From Aquimarina sp. U1-2 (GTDB taxonomy: Bacteria > Bacteroidota > Bacteroidia > Flavobacteriales > Flavobacteriaceae), in the NCBI RefSeq assembly GCF_017897595.1, contig NZ_JAGKIK010000001.1, positions 186,001-250,000 on the forward strand: DNA of 64,000 nucleotides, written 5' to 3'. Positions 17,378 through 26,034 of the stretch are shown piece after piece. A program made the translations under genes and the position numbers. Below the pieces are notes generated by a model. That model was not told where the DNA came from. It saw nothing but the letters and a program-made list of their open reading frames with translations, and searched no databases. Positions within the stretch are counted from its first letter, which is position 1, and each line of letters begins with the position of its first letter.

Positions 17378-17761
17378 CTAGAAGTATAATTTTATATGAC
17401 TACTAGCTGCTATAAGGGTACACATCACAAAAAATAAAAAAGCCGGGAATGATTTATACAAAGGATCCTTAATCTTAAAATGCATGGCTATTGATCCCAA
17501 AAGTAAAAACGCTAATCCCAATGCAGAAGGTTCTTTTAATACCGGAAACCAAATAGCAATTATGAGTAATATCGCTAAAATGACTTTAGTCGTACCTACG
17601 GCATAGCAAACCCATGTTGGCAAACCGTAGGCATGAAACTCCTCAATAATTGTCGTGGCATTACCTCCTCGCCATTTGGTAGGTTTGTTATTTTGAATAA
17701 GCCACACATTTAATATACTTACTCCTACTATGATTTGCATTGCAACTATAACGTAATTCAT
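17378..17761 (-). CDS. DoxX-like small membrane protein
   Basis: 127 residues with four hydrophobic segments; the middle AILLIIAIWFPVLKEPSALG and the loop FKIKDPLYKSFPAFLFF repeat the pattern KIKDPxxxxxPA found in the convergent gene at 17017-17358, so the two are related. The sequence WRGGNATTIIEEFHAYGLPTW before the second helix also fits the DoxX_2 family. Co-directional with the next two genes upstream. Confidence 0.75.
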   Translation of the reverse strand: MNYVIVAMQIIVGVSILNVWLIQNNKPTKWRGGNATTIIEEFHAYGLPTWVCYAVGTTKVILAILLIIAIWFPVLKEPSALGLAFLLLGSIAMHFKIKDPLYKSFPAFLFFVMCTLIAASSHIKLYF

Positions 17762-17773
17762 AACATCCTGATT

Positions 17774-18019
17774 TTAATGATTTCTTAAAACATCGATGAG
17801 TTCTTTTTTATTCATATTCGATCGACCATTAATTCCTATCTTCTTGGCCTGATTATAAAGCTCTTCTTTAGTTCGTTTTTCATAAGGTATTGCTTTTCCT
17901 CCTTTAGAACCACTAGTATCAGTATTCGCAATTCGAGCTGCTTTTTCTTTACTGTACCCTTGTTCTCGAAGTGCTTCGTATTGATCTTCATTTTTGATAC
18001 TTGGTCTATTGTTCGCCAT
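17774..18019 (-). CDS. Rho N-terminal-like (SAP-fold) small protein
   Basis: 81 residues. The N-terminal half (MANNRPSIKNEDQYEALREQ, then YSKEKAARIANT) matches the DUF7218 type of small stress proteins. The C-terminal part RTKEELYNQAKKIGINGRSN, NKKELIDVLRNH is a Rho_N/SAP helix-extension-helix that binds nucleic acid. The start overlaps the end of the MscS gene upstream by 14 bases, so the two are probably translationally coupled. Confidence 0.8.
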   Translation of the reverse strand: MANNRPSIKNEDQYEALREQGYSKEKAARIANTDTSGSKGGKAIPYEKRTKEELYNQAKKIGINGRSNMNKKELIDVLRNH

Positions 18020-18917
18020 CGTTCTCTTCTTTTGTTGAAAGATTTACCGTAGTCGTATCACTTTTCGAATTCGTATTTTTTTGATGTTGATTATCTTTGT
18101 TATATACATGCACTTCTCTTTGAGGAAAGGGTAAAGAAATACCTTGATTTTCTAAACGTTTTTTAGCTTCTTCTACCGTATAAAAGTGAATTCGCCAAAA
18201 ATCATCGATCGATGCCCAATAGCGTAATGACAAGGTAACAGCACTGTCGCCCAGGTTTGAAACTACTACCTCTGGTGCAGGATCTTGCATAACACCCTCT
18301 TGATTATTTATAAGGTCGAGAAGTATATCTTTTGCATGTTTAATATTACTAGTATAAGAAATACCGATCTCCATATTATCCCTACGCATAGCTTCGGCAG
18401 AATAATTAATAATATTTTCATTCGATAGTTTCCCGTTAGGAATAATAGCCAACTGATTACCAAAGGTGTTAAGTTTAGTTTTGAAAATTGAGATTTCTTT
18501 TACGGTGCCCGAAACTCCTTGCGCTTCGATAAAATCTCCAATTTTAAACGGTTTAAAAAACAGAATTAATACTCCGCCAGCAAAATTAGACAACGATCCT
18601 TGCAAAGCTAAACCTACTGCCAGACCCGCAGCACCAAGTATCGCCACTAGTGAAGATGTCTGGACACCTAATTGGGTAATTACTAAAATAATTAAAAGGA
18701 TTTTAAGTCCGATATTAATTAAATCATATAAAAAGCTCTCCAATGTTTCATCATAATCTTTCTTTTGAAAGAATTTGCGTAGCCCTCTACTAAATAAATT
18801 AATTACCCAAATTCCTACGAAGAAAATTACAATAGCAGAGACGACCCCAGGTACGAAATCCCAAACCCATTGTAAAAATTGTTCCCAGTTTTCTTGTGTA
18901 AGCCCTAGTTTTTCCAT
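18006..18917 (-). CDS. MscS-family mechanosensitive channel
   Basis: 303 residues. One N-terminal hydrophobic helix, a second around 65-85, then the pore helix with the MscS signature AILGAAGLAVGLALQGSLSN at about 95 and the beta domain (GDFIEAQGVSGTVKEISIF, NGKLSNENIINYS). It releases solutes from the cytoplasm on hypo-osmotic shock. The C-terminus ends in a polar Ser/Thr/Asn tail of about 35 residues. A second MscS gene lies at 30459. It heads the unit with the Rho_N-like and DoxX-like genes. Confidence 0.92.
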   Translation of the reverse strand: MEKLGLTQENWEQFLQWVWDFVPGVVSAIVIFFVGIWVINLFSRGLRKFFQKKDYDETLESFLYDLINIGLKILLIILVITQLGVQTSSLVAILGAAGLAVGLALQGSLSNFAGGVLILFFKPFKIGDFIEAQGVSGTVKEISIFKTKLNTFGNQLAIIPNGKLSNENIINYSAEAMRRDNMEIGISYTSNIKHAKDILLDLINNQEGVMQDPAPEVVVSNLGDSAVTLSLRYWASIDDFWRIHFYTVEEAKKRLENQGISLPFPQREVHVYNKDNQHQKNTNSKSDTTTVNLSTKEENDGEQ

Positions 18918-19256
18918 GTTCTATAAGTATAGCAATCTAATATTAATAGTATAATTTTTAATTTGTAGTATTTCTAATATATGAATTATTTTGTTCTTTA
19001 ATGCTAATGAATATGAAGTAATCTAATGGTTTCCTATAGCGAACTACTTCCAAAAGTTTTTATAAGTTTTGATTGTTACATCCAAAAAGCTATTCTCGAT
19101 ACCCCCAATCAAGTTGAGGGCAGGCCAATTTTTTTTCAAGTCATCTCGAGCTTAGTCAAAAGGTCATTACAAAAAATCCCTCAAATTGACGCTTTTCTTT
19201 ACTATTATTTTCATAATGCACAACGGGTAAAATTAAATCAAACATCATATCTAAAA

Positions 19257-19721
19257 TTAATCGGTAAATATCAACTGAGACTCAAAAGGAGCCGACCATT
19301 TGGATACTCTATCTATGGCCGGAATAAGCGTAGCAAAAACTTCAAACTTTCTAGAATATACTGATGTATTATCCTGCAGATACCCAAGTTTTAAATGCAT
19401 ACGTGTTTTAACCGCAATATTCGCTTTATTAACCTCATCTGCCTTGATTAATACACTTTCTTTACATAAAAAATCATCTTTTCTTTCGTTTTTAACTACT
19501 CTCTGTATTTTGGTATCGTCCCAATTGGATAAAAGTACAGGAATATCATTATCGCCATGTACATCGTATATAAATACATGCAGCATATATTCCATATTTT
19601 GAGATACGTCCAGGGGATGAAACTCGATTTGAGTGTGCACGATAATCTCATTTTTTTTGTGATCGCTAACCTCTACGAATTCAGGAATTTTTTCTAGCGA
19701 TATTTCTTTTATTTTGGCCAT
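19257..19721 (-). CDS. hypothetical cytosolic protein
   Basis: 154 residues without signal peptide or membrane segment and without a family I recognise. The sequence alternates short beta-like strands (EIIVHTQIEFHPLDV, EYMLHVFIYDVHGDND, VFATLIPAI), suggesting a beta sandwich. Codon use and the AT-rich leader look genuine, and the frame on the opposite strand is clearly a shadow. It stands alone, with repeats on its upstream side. Confidence 0.6.
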   Translation of the reverse strand: MAKIKEISLEKIPEFVEVSDHKKNEIIVHTQIEFHPLDVSQNMEYMLHVFIYDVHGDNDIPVLLSNWDDTKIQRVVKNERKDDFLCKESVLIKADEVNKANIAVKTRMHLKLGYLQDNTSVYSRKFEVFATLIPAIDRVSKWSAPFESQLIFTD

Positions 19722-19946
19722 AGCTTGTTTACATTAATGTAAGAATGCTGATATCTCTGAAATTTACAGTATTTAGAATAATTTCCATAAGAAAACTACA
19801 TTAAAAACAAATAATTTTCAGTTACTTTTCTCATCATACTATACTACGCAAAGGTTTGCTGTTTTTTTAGTAATTTTAACTTGATCGCTTCTTAGAACGA
19901 ACTGGTTTAAGCTTTTTTTCAATGTATGGCTAACTCACTTTACATT

Positions 19947-20169
19947 CGGTTTATCTATTAGAATGTCGTTATGAGGTTTGAAAATGCTATAAAATCAAGT
20001 GTTTTCAAAGTTTTAGCATAGCAGTTTACCCTGAGCGAAGTCAAAGGGCTACGCTGAAACTTAAAAATATAACGCAGTGCTTGGTTTTAGCAGCAGTTTC
20101 AAACTATAACACCTGCCCGCCTTTTTTTTAAATAAAATGGCAGGCGGGGATTTTCTAATCACAAAACGG
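19947..20169. repeat. dispersed palindromic repeat B, longest copy
   Basis: Outer ends CGGTTTATCTATTAGAAT and ATTTTCTAATCACAAAACGG are inverted. The inner arms AAATCAAGTGTTTTC / AGTGCTTGGTTTT and TTAGCATAGC / GCTACGCTGAA also pair, so the whole unit can fold into one long hairpin. It contains the segment CCTGCCCGCC...GGCAGGCGGGG, itself a palindrome, also found in the copies at 46190 and 42349. Confidence 0.65.
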
Positions 20170-20178
20170 ATTAAATTA

Positions 20179-20209
20179 AAATGGGATTGAAAATTATTCA
20201 ACCCCATTT
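20179..20209 (-). terminator. possible terminator
   Basis: AAATGGGATTGAA and TTCAACCCCATTT form a 13-bp stem with one mismatch. On the minus strand it is followed by TTTTAATTTAAT, downstream of the small membrane-protein gene at 20394-20546 but 185 bases away. Confidence 0.45.
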
Positions 20210-20393
20210 CACATCAATCAATCAAAAAATCATTCCATCTACATGTATCAACTCGCCAAAAGTTTAATTTTTTGTATCCACTGATAAAGATATTTTAGTT
20301 CTACCGAAGATACGATCACTATCAAATCAATAATTAATGCATATGATCTAGTATGATGTATTTTAAAACTAATACTCATTTGTGCTTTACGCA

Positions 20394-20546
20394 TTAGAAT
20401 AATTCAAAGAAAAATCCAGATATTGCTACTCCGGCAATTAATGCAATAAGCACTATTATGATAAATTTTGTTCCAAATTTGGTTTTAGTATTTTTTTGGA
20501 AAATATAGTCTTCTCGTTGTTCTTCTTCTTCTTTTACAAATTTCAT
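20394..20546 (-). CDS. 50-residue single-pass membrane protein
   Basis: Short gene, ATG at 20546 and TAA at 20394. A charged N-terminus (MKFVKEEEEQREDYIFQK) is followed by a Lys-rich segment and a single hydrophobic helix (FIIIVLIALIAGVAISGFFF). The acidic-then-basic-then-helix layout argues for a real protein. Family unknown. AT-rich leader with no Shine-Dalgarno sequence. Confidence 0.6.
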   Translation of the reverse strand: MKFVKEEEEQREDYIFQKNTKTKFGTKFIIIVLIALIAGVAISGFFFELF

Positions 20547-20659
20547 TATAATATTATTTAATTTTTTATATAATTAATCTCTTACTTTGATAATTAATAT
20601 TTCAGCGGTGCGTAGATAAATACACAAGGGTTTTGATTATAAAATAGTGTTTTCTGTAA

Positions 20660-20765
20660 TCCAACCACCTGTCGGTTCGAGCGCAGTCGAGAACTTTTCG
20701 TCTTCGTAAAACAGGTTACGACTGAGCCTTTCCTGAGCTATGATGAAAGGCTTAACCAAACAATA
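20660..20765. repeat. dispersed repeat C, copy 3
   Basis: CAGGTTACGACTGAGCCTTT, CCTGAGCTATGATGAAAGGC and TTAACCAAACAA follow the order of repeat C; the flank GTCGGTTCGAGCGCAGTCGA is a further inverted piece. The segment TTTCCTGAGCTATGATGAAA aligns with the IS110 target and is unoccupied. Confidence 0.6.
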
Positions 20766-20813
20766 GTACTATAGCATCTTATTCCGATAGGTAACTAACT
20801 ACTAACCTCTATA

Positions 20814-22175
20814 TTATTTAATATAAACCGTCTTTTTATTGACGAATTCGAGTATTCCTTCTCTCGAAAGTTCTCTACCATACCCTGAGGCTTTTGTGCC
20901 GCCAAATGGTAATCTTGGATCAGATTTTACCATCTCATTGATAAAAAATGCGCCATCTTCTATACGCCCTATTTGTTCTCTGGCCGTCTCTATATCTTCA
21001 GTAAACAACATAGTTCCTAACCCAAACGAGGAATCTGAAGCCAATTCAAAAGCATGATTGCTATCTTTGGCCTTAATAATCGCCGCTACCGGACCAAAAA
21101 CTTCTTCATCAAATATCGGCATCCCCGAGCTTACATCAGTAATGATAGTAGGCTCAAAAAACGCTTTATCTCTTTTATTACCCACTACTACAGTTGCCCC
21201 TTTAGCTACAGATTCATCTACCTGTCGTTGTACTTCTTCTGCAAGATCTACTCTTGCTAACGTCCCTATTTCAGTTTCGGGGTCTAAAGGTTCTCCAAAC
21301 TTGATTTCGGCTACTTTTTCTTTGAACTTTTCTAGAAATGTTTCATAAATTTCATCAACGACGATAAATCTTTTTGCGGCGATACAACTTTGTCCCGAAT
21401 TTTGCATTCGCGCTTTAACTATAGTTTCTATGTACGTATCGAGATCAGCATCTGCCAAAACGATACAAGCATTGTTACCACCAAGTTCTAAAACTGTCTT
21501 TTTTAAGTTTTTACCGGCTATTTGAGCTATAGCCCTACCCGCTTTTTCACTACCGGTAAGACTAACCGCTTTAATGCTGTCATTTTCAATAATAGTTGCT
21601 ACCTGATCATGACTAATCAACAGTGTTTGGAAGCAACCCAAAGGATAACCTGCAGCTTCAAAAAGACTTTGAATAGCCAAACCGCATCCTGTTACGTTAT
21701 TAGCGTGTTTTAGTATCGCAGTATTACCTGCAGTTAGTGTTGGGACCGCAAAGCGAAATACTTGCCAAAAAGGATAATTCCAAGGCATAATGGCAAGAAC
21801 ACAACCTATGGGATCGTAGCTGATAAAACTTTCTTGAGCCTCGGTCTCGATAAGTTCGTCTGCCAGTAATTCTTCAGCATTTTGTTCGTAAAAATCTACG
21901 AGCCATATACACTTTTCAATTTCTGAAAGGCTTTCTTTATAAGGTTTACCCATCTCTTGGGTAATAAGATTAGCGTATTGTTCTTTGTTTTGATGCAATA
22001 ACTCTGCTAGTTTCAATAAGAGATCTGTGCGATCTACTATATCTCTATTTTTCCAACTTAAAAATGCTTCTTCCGCTTTTTTGAGTGAAGTTTGTATGAC
22101 CTCATCTGTAGCCAGCGCATATTTTTGTAAAACTTCGCCGGTAAAAGGATAATTGGTTACTATTTGATCAGACAT
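20814..22175 (-). CDS. NAD(P)-dependent aldehyde dehydrogenase (succinate-semialdehyde dehydrogenase type)
   Basis: 453 residues, full-length ALDH. Catalytic Cys264 in NSGQSCIAAKRF, general base Glu230 in VLELGGNN, oxyanion Asn133 in MPWNYPFWQ, and cofactor loop SLTGSEKAG. The N-terminus (YPFTGEVLQKYALAT) and the GQSCIAAKRF context are those of the short GabD/Sad-like succinate-semialdehyde dehydrogenases, which feed GABA carbon into the TCA cycle. Single gene on its strand, with no GABA transaminase nearby, so the true aldehyde is uncertain. Confidence 0.85.
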   Translation of the reverse strand: MSDQIVTNYPFTGEVLQKYALATDEVIQTSLKKAEEAFLSWKNRDIVDRTDLLLKLAELLHQNKEQYANLITQEMGKPYKESLSEIEKCIWLVDFYEQNAEELLADELIETEAQESFISYDPIGCVLAIMPWNYPFWQVFRFAVPTLTAGNTAILKHANNVTGCGLAIQSLFEAAGYPLGCFQTLLISHDQVATIIENDSIKAVSLTGSEKAGRAIAQIAGKNLKKTVLELGGNNACIVLADADLDTYIETIVKARMQNSGQSCIAAKRFIVVDEIYETFLEKFKEKVAEIKFGEPLDPETEIGTLARVDLAEEVQRQVDESVAKGATVVVGNKRDKAFFEPTIITDVSSGMPIFDEEVFGPVAAIIKAKDSNHAFELASDSSFGLGTMLFTEDIETAREQIGRIEDGAFFINEMVKSDPRLPFGGTKASGYGRELSREGILEFVNKKTVYIK

Positions 22176-22360
22176 GGTTATCGAATTTTGATAGGTACGT
22201 AAAAGTAGATGTTACCCGCTGTTGTTGTTAACGTTTTTAAGTGAAATGTTAATTCGTTTGCCAAAAATCATATCCGTTAATATCGATATGGTTTGAGTCA
22301 AAGCTAACCTCTAATTTTTCAGAAATTTGAACAAATCATAATAATTTAAAAACAAATATA

Positions 22361-22690
22361 ATGAGCGATAGTAGCAATACATTTTTAGGAATTTTGGCAG
22401 GTACCGCAGTAGGAGCCACGCTAGGTATATTATTTGCCCCAGATAAGGGAATAAACACAAGAAGAAGATTGGCAGAAGAGGCACAGGCTACCAAGGATAA
22501 TTTGGCTAGAGAAGCTTCACATTTACAACATAAAATTGTAGATACAGTATCTTCTCAAAAACAAACTCTGGATACCAAAATTGAATCTTTAGTTTCAGAC
22601 GCCAGTTATAAAGCAGACGATGTAATTACTTCTTTAGAAAAAAAATTACGAGAATTGAAAGCTAAAAACAAAAAATTACAGAAATCATAA
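22361..22690 (+). CDS. YtxH domain-containing protein
   Basis: 109 residues. The N-terminal helix FLGILAGTAVGATLGILFAP followed by DKGINTRRRLAEEAQATKDN is the YtxH signature: one membrane helix and a long helical, coiled-coil-prone tail. Often mislabelled gas vesicle protein; nothing here supports gas vesicles. Its stop codon overlaps the next start (ATAATGG), so the three genes 22361-23250 are one operon, probably a stress-induced envelope module. Confidence 0.88.
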   Translation: MSDSSNTFLGILAGTAVGATLGILFAPDKGINTRRRLAEEAQATKDNLAREASHLQHKIVDTVSSQKQTLDTKIESLVSDASYKADDVITSLEKKLRELKAKNKKLQKS

Positions 22691-23037
22691 TGGGTGTTTT
22701 TGATGCTATAAATGAAACCTCTAACAAAGCATATGATTCTGGGGAGGCTTACGTTAAAACTTCGCAAGAATATTATAAACTGAAGGCTTTTCAACAGTTA
22801 GCAAGAGCATTTTCCTTTTTAAGCAAGCTAGCCATCATTGGGGGCTTGCTTTTTTTAGGATTGATTTTTTTAACAGTTTCTGCTTCGATTTGGTTGGGAC
22901 AGCTTATTGGTAGTATGGTTTTAGCTTGTTTACTTATGGCAGGGATTTTATTTCTACTTACAGGTTTAGGGTACGTAATGCGCGGAAAAATAGACACAGG
23001 GATCATTAGAAAAATGTCTAAAGAATTTTTTGATTAA
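22690..23037 (+). CDS. holin-like/YqjE-type membrane protein
   Basis: 115 residues: a polar N-terminal helix of about 40 residues, then two hydrophobic helices (LAIIGGLLFLGLIFLTVSAS, MVLACLLMAGILFLLTGLGY) and a short basic tail. This is the layout of the Phage_holin_3_6/YqjE family, in which most members are not phage proteins. The start overlaps the YtxH stop. Confidence 0.8.
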   Translation: MGVFDAINETSNKAYDSGEAYVKTSQEYYKLKAFQQLARAFSFLSKLAIIGGLLFLGLIFLTVSASIWLGQLIGSMVLACLLMAGILFLLTGLGYVMRGKIDTGIIRKMSKEFFD

Positions 23038-23046
23038 TCAATCACT

Positions 23047-23250
23047 ATGAATAGAGAATACACCTCTTTTAAAGAAATTGAACAGGATTTACGCAAACTT
23101 CATTTAAGAAGACAAATTTATCTCGAAGAAATGAAACTGATAAAATCTGAATTCAAAGAAGATTTGCAGCCATATCAGTGGGTTTCTACTGTTTTAAGTG
23201 CTGTTAAGAAATATGGTATTTTTTATATGATACGTCGATTATTTCGATAA
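23047..23250 (+). CDS. small basic protein of the YtxH operon (DUF6327-like)
   Basis: 67 residues, 9 bases after the YqjE-like gene. Charged helical N-terminus (YTSFKEIEQDLRKLHLRRQI) and a C-terminus rich in aromatic and basic residues (KKYGIFYMIRRLFR). This matches the third gene usually found after YtxH and YqjE-like genes in this phylum. Function unknown. It is convergent with the AraC gene, whose stop is 10 bases away. Confidence 0.75.
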   Translation: MNREYTSFKEIEQDLRKLHLRRQIYLEEMKLIKSEFKEDLQPYQWVSTVLSAVKKYGIFYMIRRLFR

Positions 23251-23260
23251 TACTACATAC

Positions 23261-24328
23261 CTAATTCGAGACACCAACTACTTCTTCTACCGGTATTTCG
23301 GTTCTGTTTTTGAAATCATTCGGACTAATGCCATACTTTTCTTTAAAAATCTTTGAAAAATAACTTCTACTACTAAATCCGATAGAATATACTACTTCAG
23401 AAATATTCATTTCAGTCGTTCGTATTAAATCTCTGGCTGCTTCTAGCCTCACATGCCTTATATATTCTGTAACCGTTCTGGCATACAGCAATTTAAACCC
23501 TTGTTGTAGCTTAGCCTGAGGTAAACCGACGGTTTCAGATAAATGATCTAAAGAATACTCTTTGGCCACGTCTTTTATGATTCTATTTGCTAGATTTCGA
23601 ATTAACCTCAGCTCTCTCTTTAATAGTGTGGTAGGCAACACTTCTTCTTTCATAGCCTTGTCGTGTTGCTGTATATGCATAGATAAGATCTGATACACCA
23701 TTCCTTCGATTTGCAAAATACGAATCATCCCCTTTTGCTTGATCTTTCTCAAAGCACCTATTTGATCAGCTAATTTTAAGTTATAGGTACCAAAATAAGC
23801 AAATGCCTTTTCATGATCTTCATCCATAAAGACACGATATAACTTTTCGTTCAATTGTGATACATTATTCAAACGCTTTTTCAAGTATTTTTTTCTTGAT
23901 ATCTGTATCACATTGATCTCTAATTTTTCTTCCTTCGGAAAATAGCCATAGTTAAACCCACCATCTCGACTCGTAATAATTACTGACTGAAATTGCTCTA
24001 ATGTGTGAATCTCATCTTGATACCCAAATCGATGACCACAAAACCCTTTAAGACAATACGTAAAATGAATAGGATTAAATTCTGAAGCATCCATAATCAA
24101 TACGAATTCTTTATGAAAAATAATGTCGTACTGTAATAAGTTCACTCCCCAATCAAACGTAATAAATTTAATAGAACCATGGGCATTAAGATTATTGACA
24201 ATTAGCTCGTACTGTCCCCAACGCTCTTCAATTTTTCCACCAATAACTTCCTGAATTTGCCTGACAGTTCCTTCGGTATCTTTTGCAGTTATATCAATTT
24301 CTATCGGGCTTGTGGGTTTAGCATACAT
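23261..24328 (-). CDS. AraC-family transcriptional regulator, paralogue 2
   Basis: 355 residues, the longest of the five paralogues. C-terminal AraC double HTH with PQAKLQQGFKLLYARTVTEY and ISEVVYSIGFSSRSYFSKIF, KYGISPNDF. The N-terminal region reads GGKIEERWGQYELIVNNLNA, FDWGVNLLQYDI and NPIHFTYC, the same signature as paralogue 4 (RWGEHILEFDNELG, FDWGVSLVDYDV). It faces the YtxH operon, a possible target. Confidence 0.9.
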   Translation of the reverse strand: MYAKPTSPIEIDITAKDTEGTVRQIQEVIGGKIEERWGQYELIVNNLNAHGSIKFITFDWGVNLLQYDIIFHKEFVLIMDASEFNPIHFTYCLKGFCGHRFGYQDEIHTLEQFQSVIITSRDGGFNYGYFPKEEKLEINVIQISRKKYLKKRLNNVSQLNEKLYRVFMDEDHEKAFAYFGTYNLKLADQIGALRKIKQKGMIRILQIEGMVYQILSMHIQQHDKAMKEEVLPTTLLKRELRLIRNLANRIIKDVAKEYSLDHLSETVGLPQAKLQQGFKLLYARTVTEYIRHVRLEAARDLIRTTEMNISEVVYSIGFSSRSYFSKIFKEKYGISPNDFKNRTEIPVEEVVGVSN

Positions 24329-24655
24329 ACTAAAAGTTTAAATGTGGTTGTACTTCGACATATAAATGAACTATGAAAACTGATTCAAACTTTTTTCAAT
24401 CTGCTAAAAAATGCTGTTTTGCAATCATACCATCCGGCACCTCATATCGGTCGGTCTCACTTAAGTAAACTACCTCGGGGCAAGCCCATGATGCATTCGT
24501 TGAAAACAATTTTTCAATTTCGAGGCAAGCCTCGGGGTATTCTACCCTTTGGCGGTGCCAATCAAAAAAGTGTAAATCAGTTCTAAGGCAAAAATAAGAA
24601 TGTTTTTCCGTTTTAGCTAGTATTCTTTTAACTCAAAAGAAAATATTTAAATACC
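24329..24655. other. intergenic stretch filled mostly by repeat A copy 3
   Basis: About 330 bases between the AraC start and the terminator of the next gene. Besides repeat A it should contain the AraC promoter next to 24328. No gene seen. Confidence 0.6.
24375..24585. repeat. dispersed repeat A, copy 3 (MITE-like)
   Basis: Inverted ends AACTGATTCAAACTTTTTTC (about 24378-24397) and ATCAAAAAAGTGTAAATCAG (24561-24580). The interior contains TGCTGTTTTGCA, the inverted form of the TGCAAAACAGCA in copy 2, and an unrelated GAGGCAAGCCTCGGGG palindrome. Confidence 0.55.
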
Positions 24656-24684
24656 AAAAAACTCCCTTAAATAGGGAGTTTTTT
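24656..24684 (-). terminator. rho-independent terminator
   Basis: AAAAAACTCCC-TTAAATA-GGGAGTTTTTT: a compact stem with A and T tracts on both sides, 25 bases past the stop of the secreted-protein gene at 24709. Confidence 0.85.
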
Positions 24685-24708
24685 GAACATTCTTATCAGT
24701 ATTCATGT

Positions 24709-25176
24709 TTATATAGAATCGAATTCATCTACATAAAAGAAATCTTTATCATCGTTATTTACAAAATACAGACCCTCACCAAAGATGTACTCTACATTTT
24801 TCTTATTTACTACTACCTTAAAACCTCTTTCAGTAGGTTTCAACTCAAAACTATCATCTCCATCTTTATTGTAACGTAAAACGATATATTTATCATAGTC
24901 ACTCCACATATCATTATCGACGTAGATTAATTTGGTGACCTGTGCAGGAACACTCTTTTTATTTTGATTGATTTGACCTTCATCTTCTGATTTTAATTGT
25001 AAAGGTGTTTTACTGGTCTTAAAAACGGTTACTCTGTAAGGTATCGTTTTACCATCTTTTTTGAACTCAAATGTTTTTGTAGTTCTGGTTTTCATCATTT
25101 GCGTGTTGCTTTGAGCAACCGCATTTGTTAAAGTAAACGTTATTAATAAAGTAGCTATTACTTGAATTGCTTTCAT
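24709..25176 (-). CDS. secreted protein of unknown function
   Basis: 155 residues. Signal peptide MKAIQVIATLLITFTLTNAVAQ, then a soluble, acidic domain with alternating strands (TTKTFEFKKDGKTIPYRVTV, YIVLRYNKDGDDSFELKPTE, GEGLYFVNNDDKDFFYVDEF). The late region is rich in Asp and Asn. No known family recognised. It stands 41 bases downstream of the Dps gene on the same strand and ends at its own terminator, so it is probably co-transcribed with Dps. Confidence 0.7.
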   Translation of the reverse strand: MKAIQVIATLLITFTLTNAVAQSNTQMMKTRTTKTFEFKKDGKTIPYRVTVFKTSKTPLQLKSEDEGQINQNKKSVPAQVTKLIYVDNDMWSDYDKYIVLRYNKDGDDSFELKPTERGFKVVVNKKNVEYIFGEGLYFVNNDDKDFFYVDEFDSI

Positions 25177-25217
25177 TATTTTAATTTTAAAGGTTACTAA
25201 TTATATGATTTATGATC

Positions 25218-25727
25218 TTATTTTGATTCTTTGATCATACTTGTATCCAGATTGTCTGATGTGCTTTTTGACCAAGCATTTAGCATCCAACTTGCTTTTT
25301 CTAATTCTCTAATGTAGGCTCCGATTAAATCAACAGTTCCTTCATCACCTGCTTCATCTGCATGCTTTAAAGTAACACGCATTTGGGTTAATATTTTTTT
25401 GTGATCACTTAGAAGCTCTTCTACCATTTCATAGTCTTTCATTAACGGACTAATTTCTTCAACAGTACCAAGTTTAATATATTCTTTAAACTGACTTACG
25501 GGATGATGCCCAAGAGTTAGAATGCGCTCGGCAATTTCATCTATTTTAACTTTGGCATCATTGTACAGCTCTTCGAATTTTACATGAAGATCAAAAAAGT
25601 TCTTTCCCAGGATATTCCAGTGAAAACCTCTTAGTTTTTGATAATACAAATTATAATCTGCCAGTAGTACATTAAGTTCTAATATGACGGGTAATAATTT
25701 CTTTTCTTCTATATTTAAATAATCCAT
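25218..25727 (-). CDS. dps: Dps-family ferritin-like DNA-protection protein
   Basis: 169 residues from the ATG at 25727 (MDYLNIEEKKLLPVILEL); an upstream in-frame ATG at 25769 would add 14 residues but gives an atypical start, and 25727 has an A-rich leader. The ferroxidase region is recognisable: KLRGFHWNILGKNFFDLHVK and FEELYNDAKVKIDEIAERIL supply the His, Asp and Glu ligands shared between subunits. Dps dodecamers store iron using hydrogen peroxide and shield DNA in stress and stationary phase. Consistent with the other stress genes here. Confidence 0.92.
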   Translation of the reverse strand: MDYLNIEEKKLLPVILELNVLLADYNLYYQKLRGFHWNILGKNFFDLHVKFEELYNDAKVKIDEIAERILTLGHHPVSQFKEYIKLGTVEEISPLMKDYEMVEELLSDHKKILTQMRVTLKHADEAGDEGTVDLIGAYIRELEKASWMLNAWSKSTSDNLDTSMIKESK

Positions 25728-25873
25728 AGCAATTTTTTTAGTATTTACAGTTTTAAAAAATTGATTCAATTTAATTCTAATTCAAAGATACTCGCAATCA
25801 GCGGCTAAACTTAGCTCATTTACTAGATATCTTAACTCGTTTGTAGGGCGGCTAATTACCTACAGATTTCGTT

Positions 25874-26034
25874 AAACCCGCTTTATACATTAGAAAATCT
25901 ATTTTGTTATAGTCGTCTCATGCGAGATCAAAAAATTATTTTTAGGTTCATTAACCAGGTCTCGACAGCGCCTGTCCTAAACTCTGACGAAGGGCTCGAC
26001 CAGATAGGCGAAAGTAAACGAATACTATTCAAGC
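25874..26034. repeat. repeat B remnant joined to dispersed repeat C, copy 4
   Basis: AACCCGCTTTATACATTAGA at 25874 is one outer end of repeat B. From about 25906 repeat C follows: ATTTTTAGGTTCATTAACC, AGGTCTCGACAGCGCCTGTC, CTAAACTCTGACGAAGGGCT, CGACCAGATAGGCGAAAGTA and AACGAATACTATTCAA. This is the most complete uninterrupted copy of repeat C and was used as the empty-site reference for the IS110 insertion. Its last bases overlap the 3' end of the gene at 26025. Confidence 0.7.

Larger units (their letters stand above)
19722..20393. other. intergenic stretch with repeat B copy and a solo repeat A end
   Basis: No gene seen. 19893-19925 contains a single repeat A end (GAACTGGTTTAAGCTTTTTT). 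19947-20169 is repeat B. 20179-20209 is a hairpin. The remainder is AT-rich. Confidence 0.6.

Noticed and set aside
19026-19364. Plus-strand frame of 112 codons.
   Set aside because: It overlaps the end of the better minus-strand gene at 19257 and shows no protein-like pattern; 19085-19200 resembles dispersed repeat sequence.
22361-23250. Gas vesicle or phage holin cluster.
   Set aside because: YtxH and YqjE-like proteins are often mislabelled this way; there are no gas vesicle or phage genes nearby.
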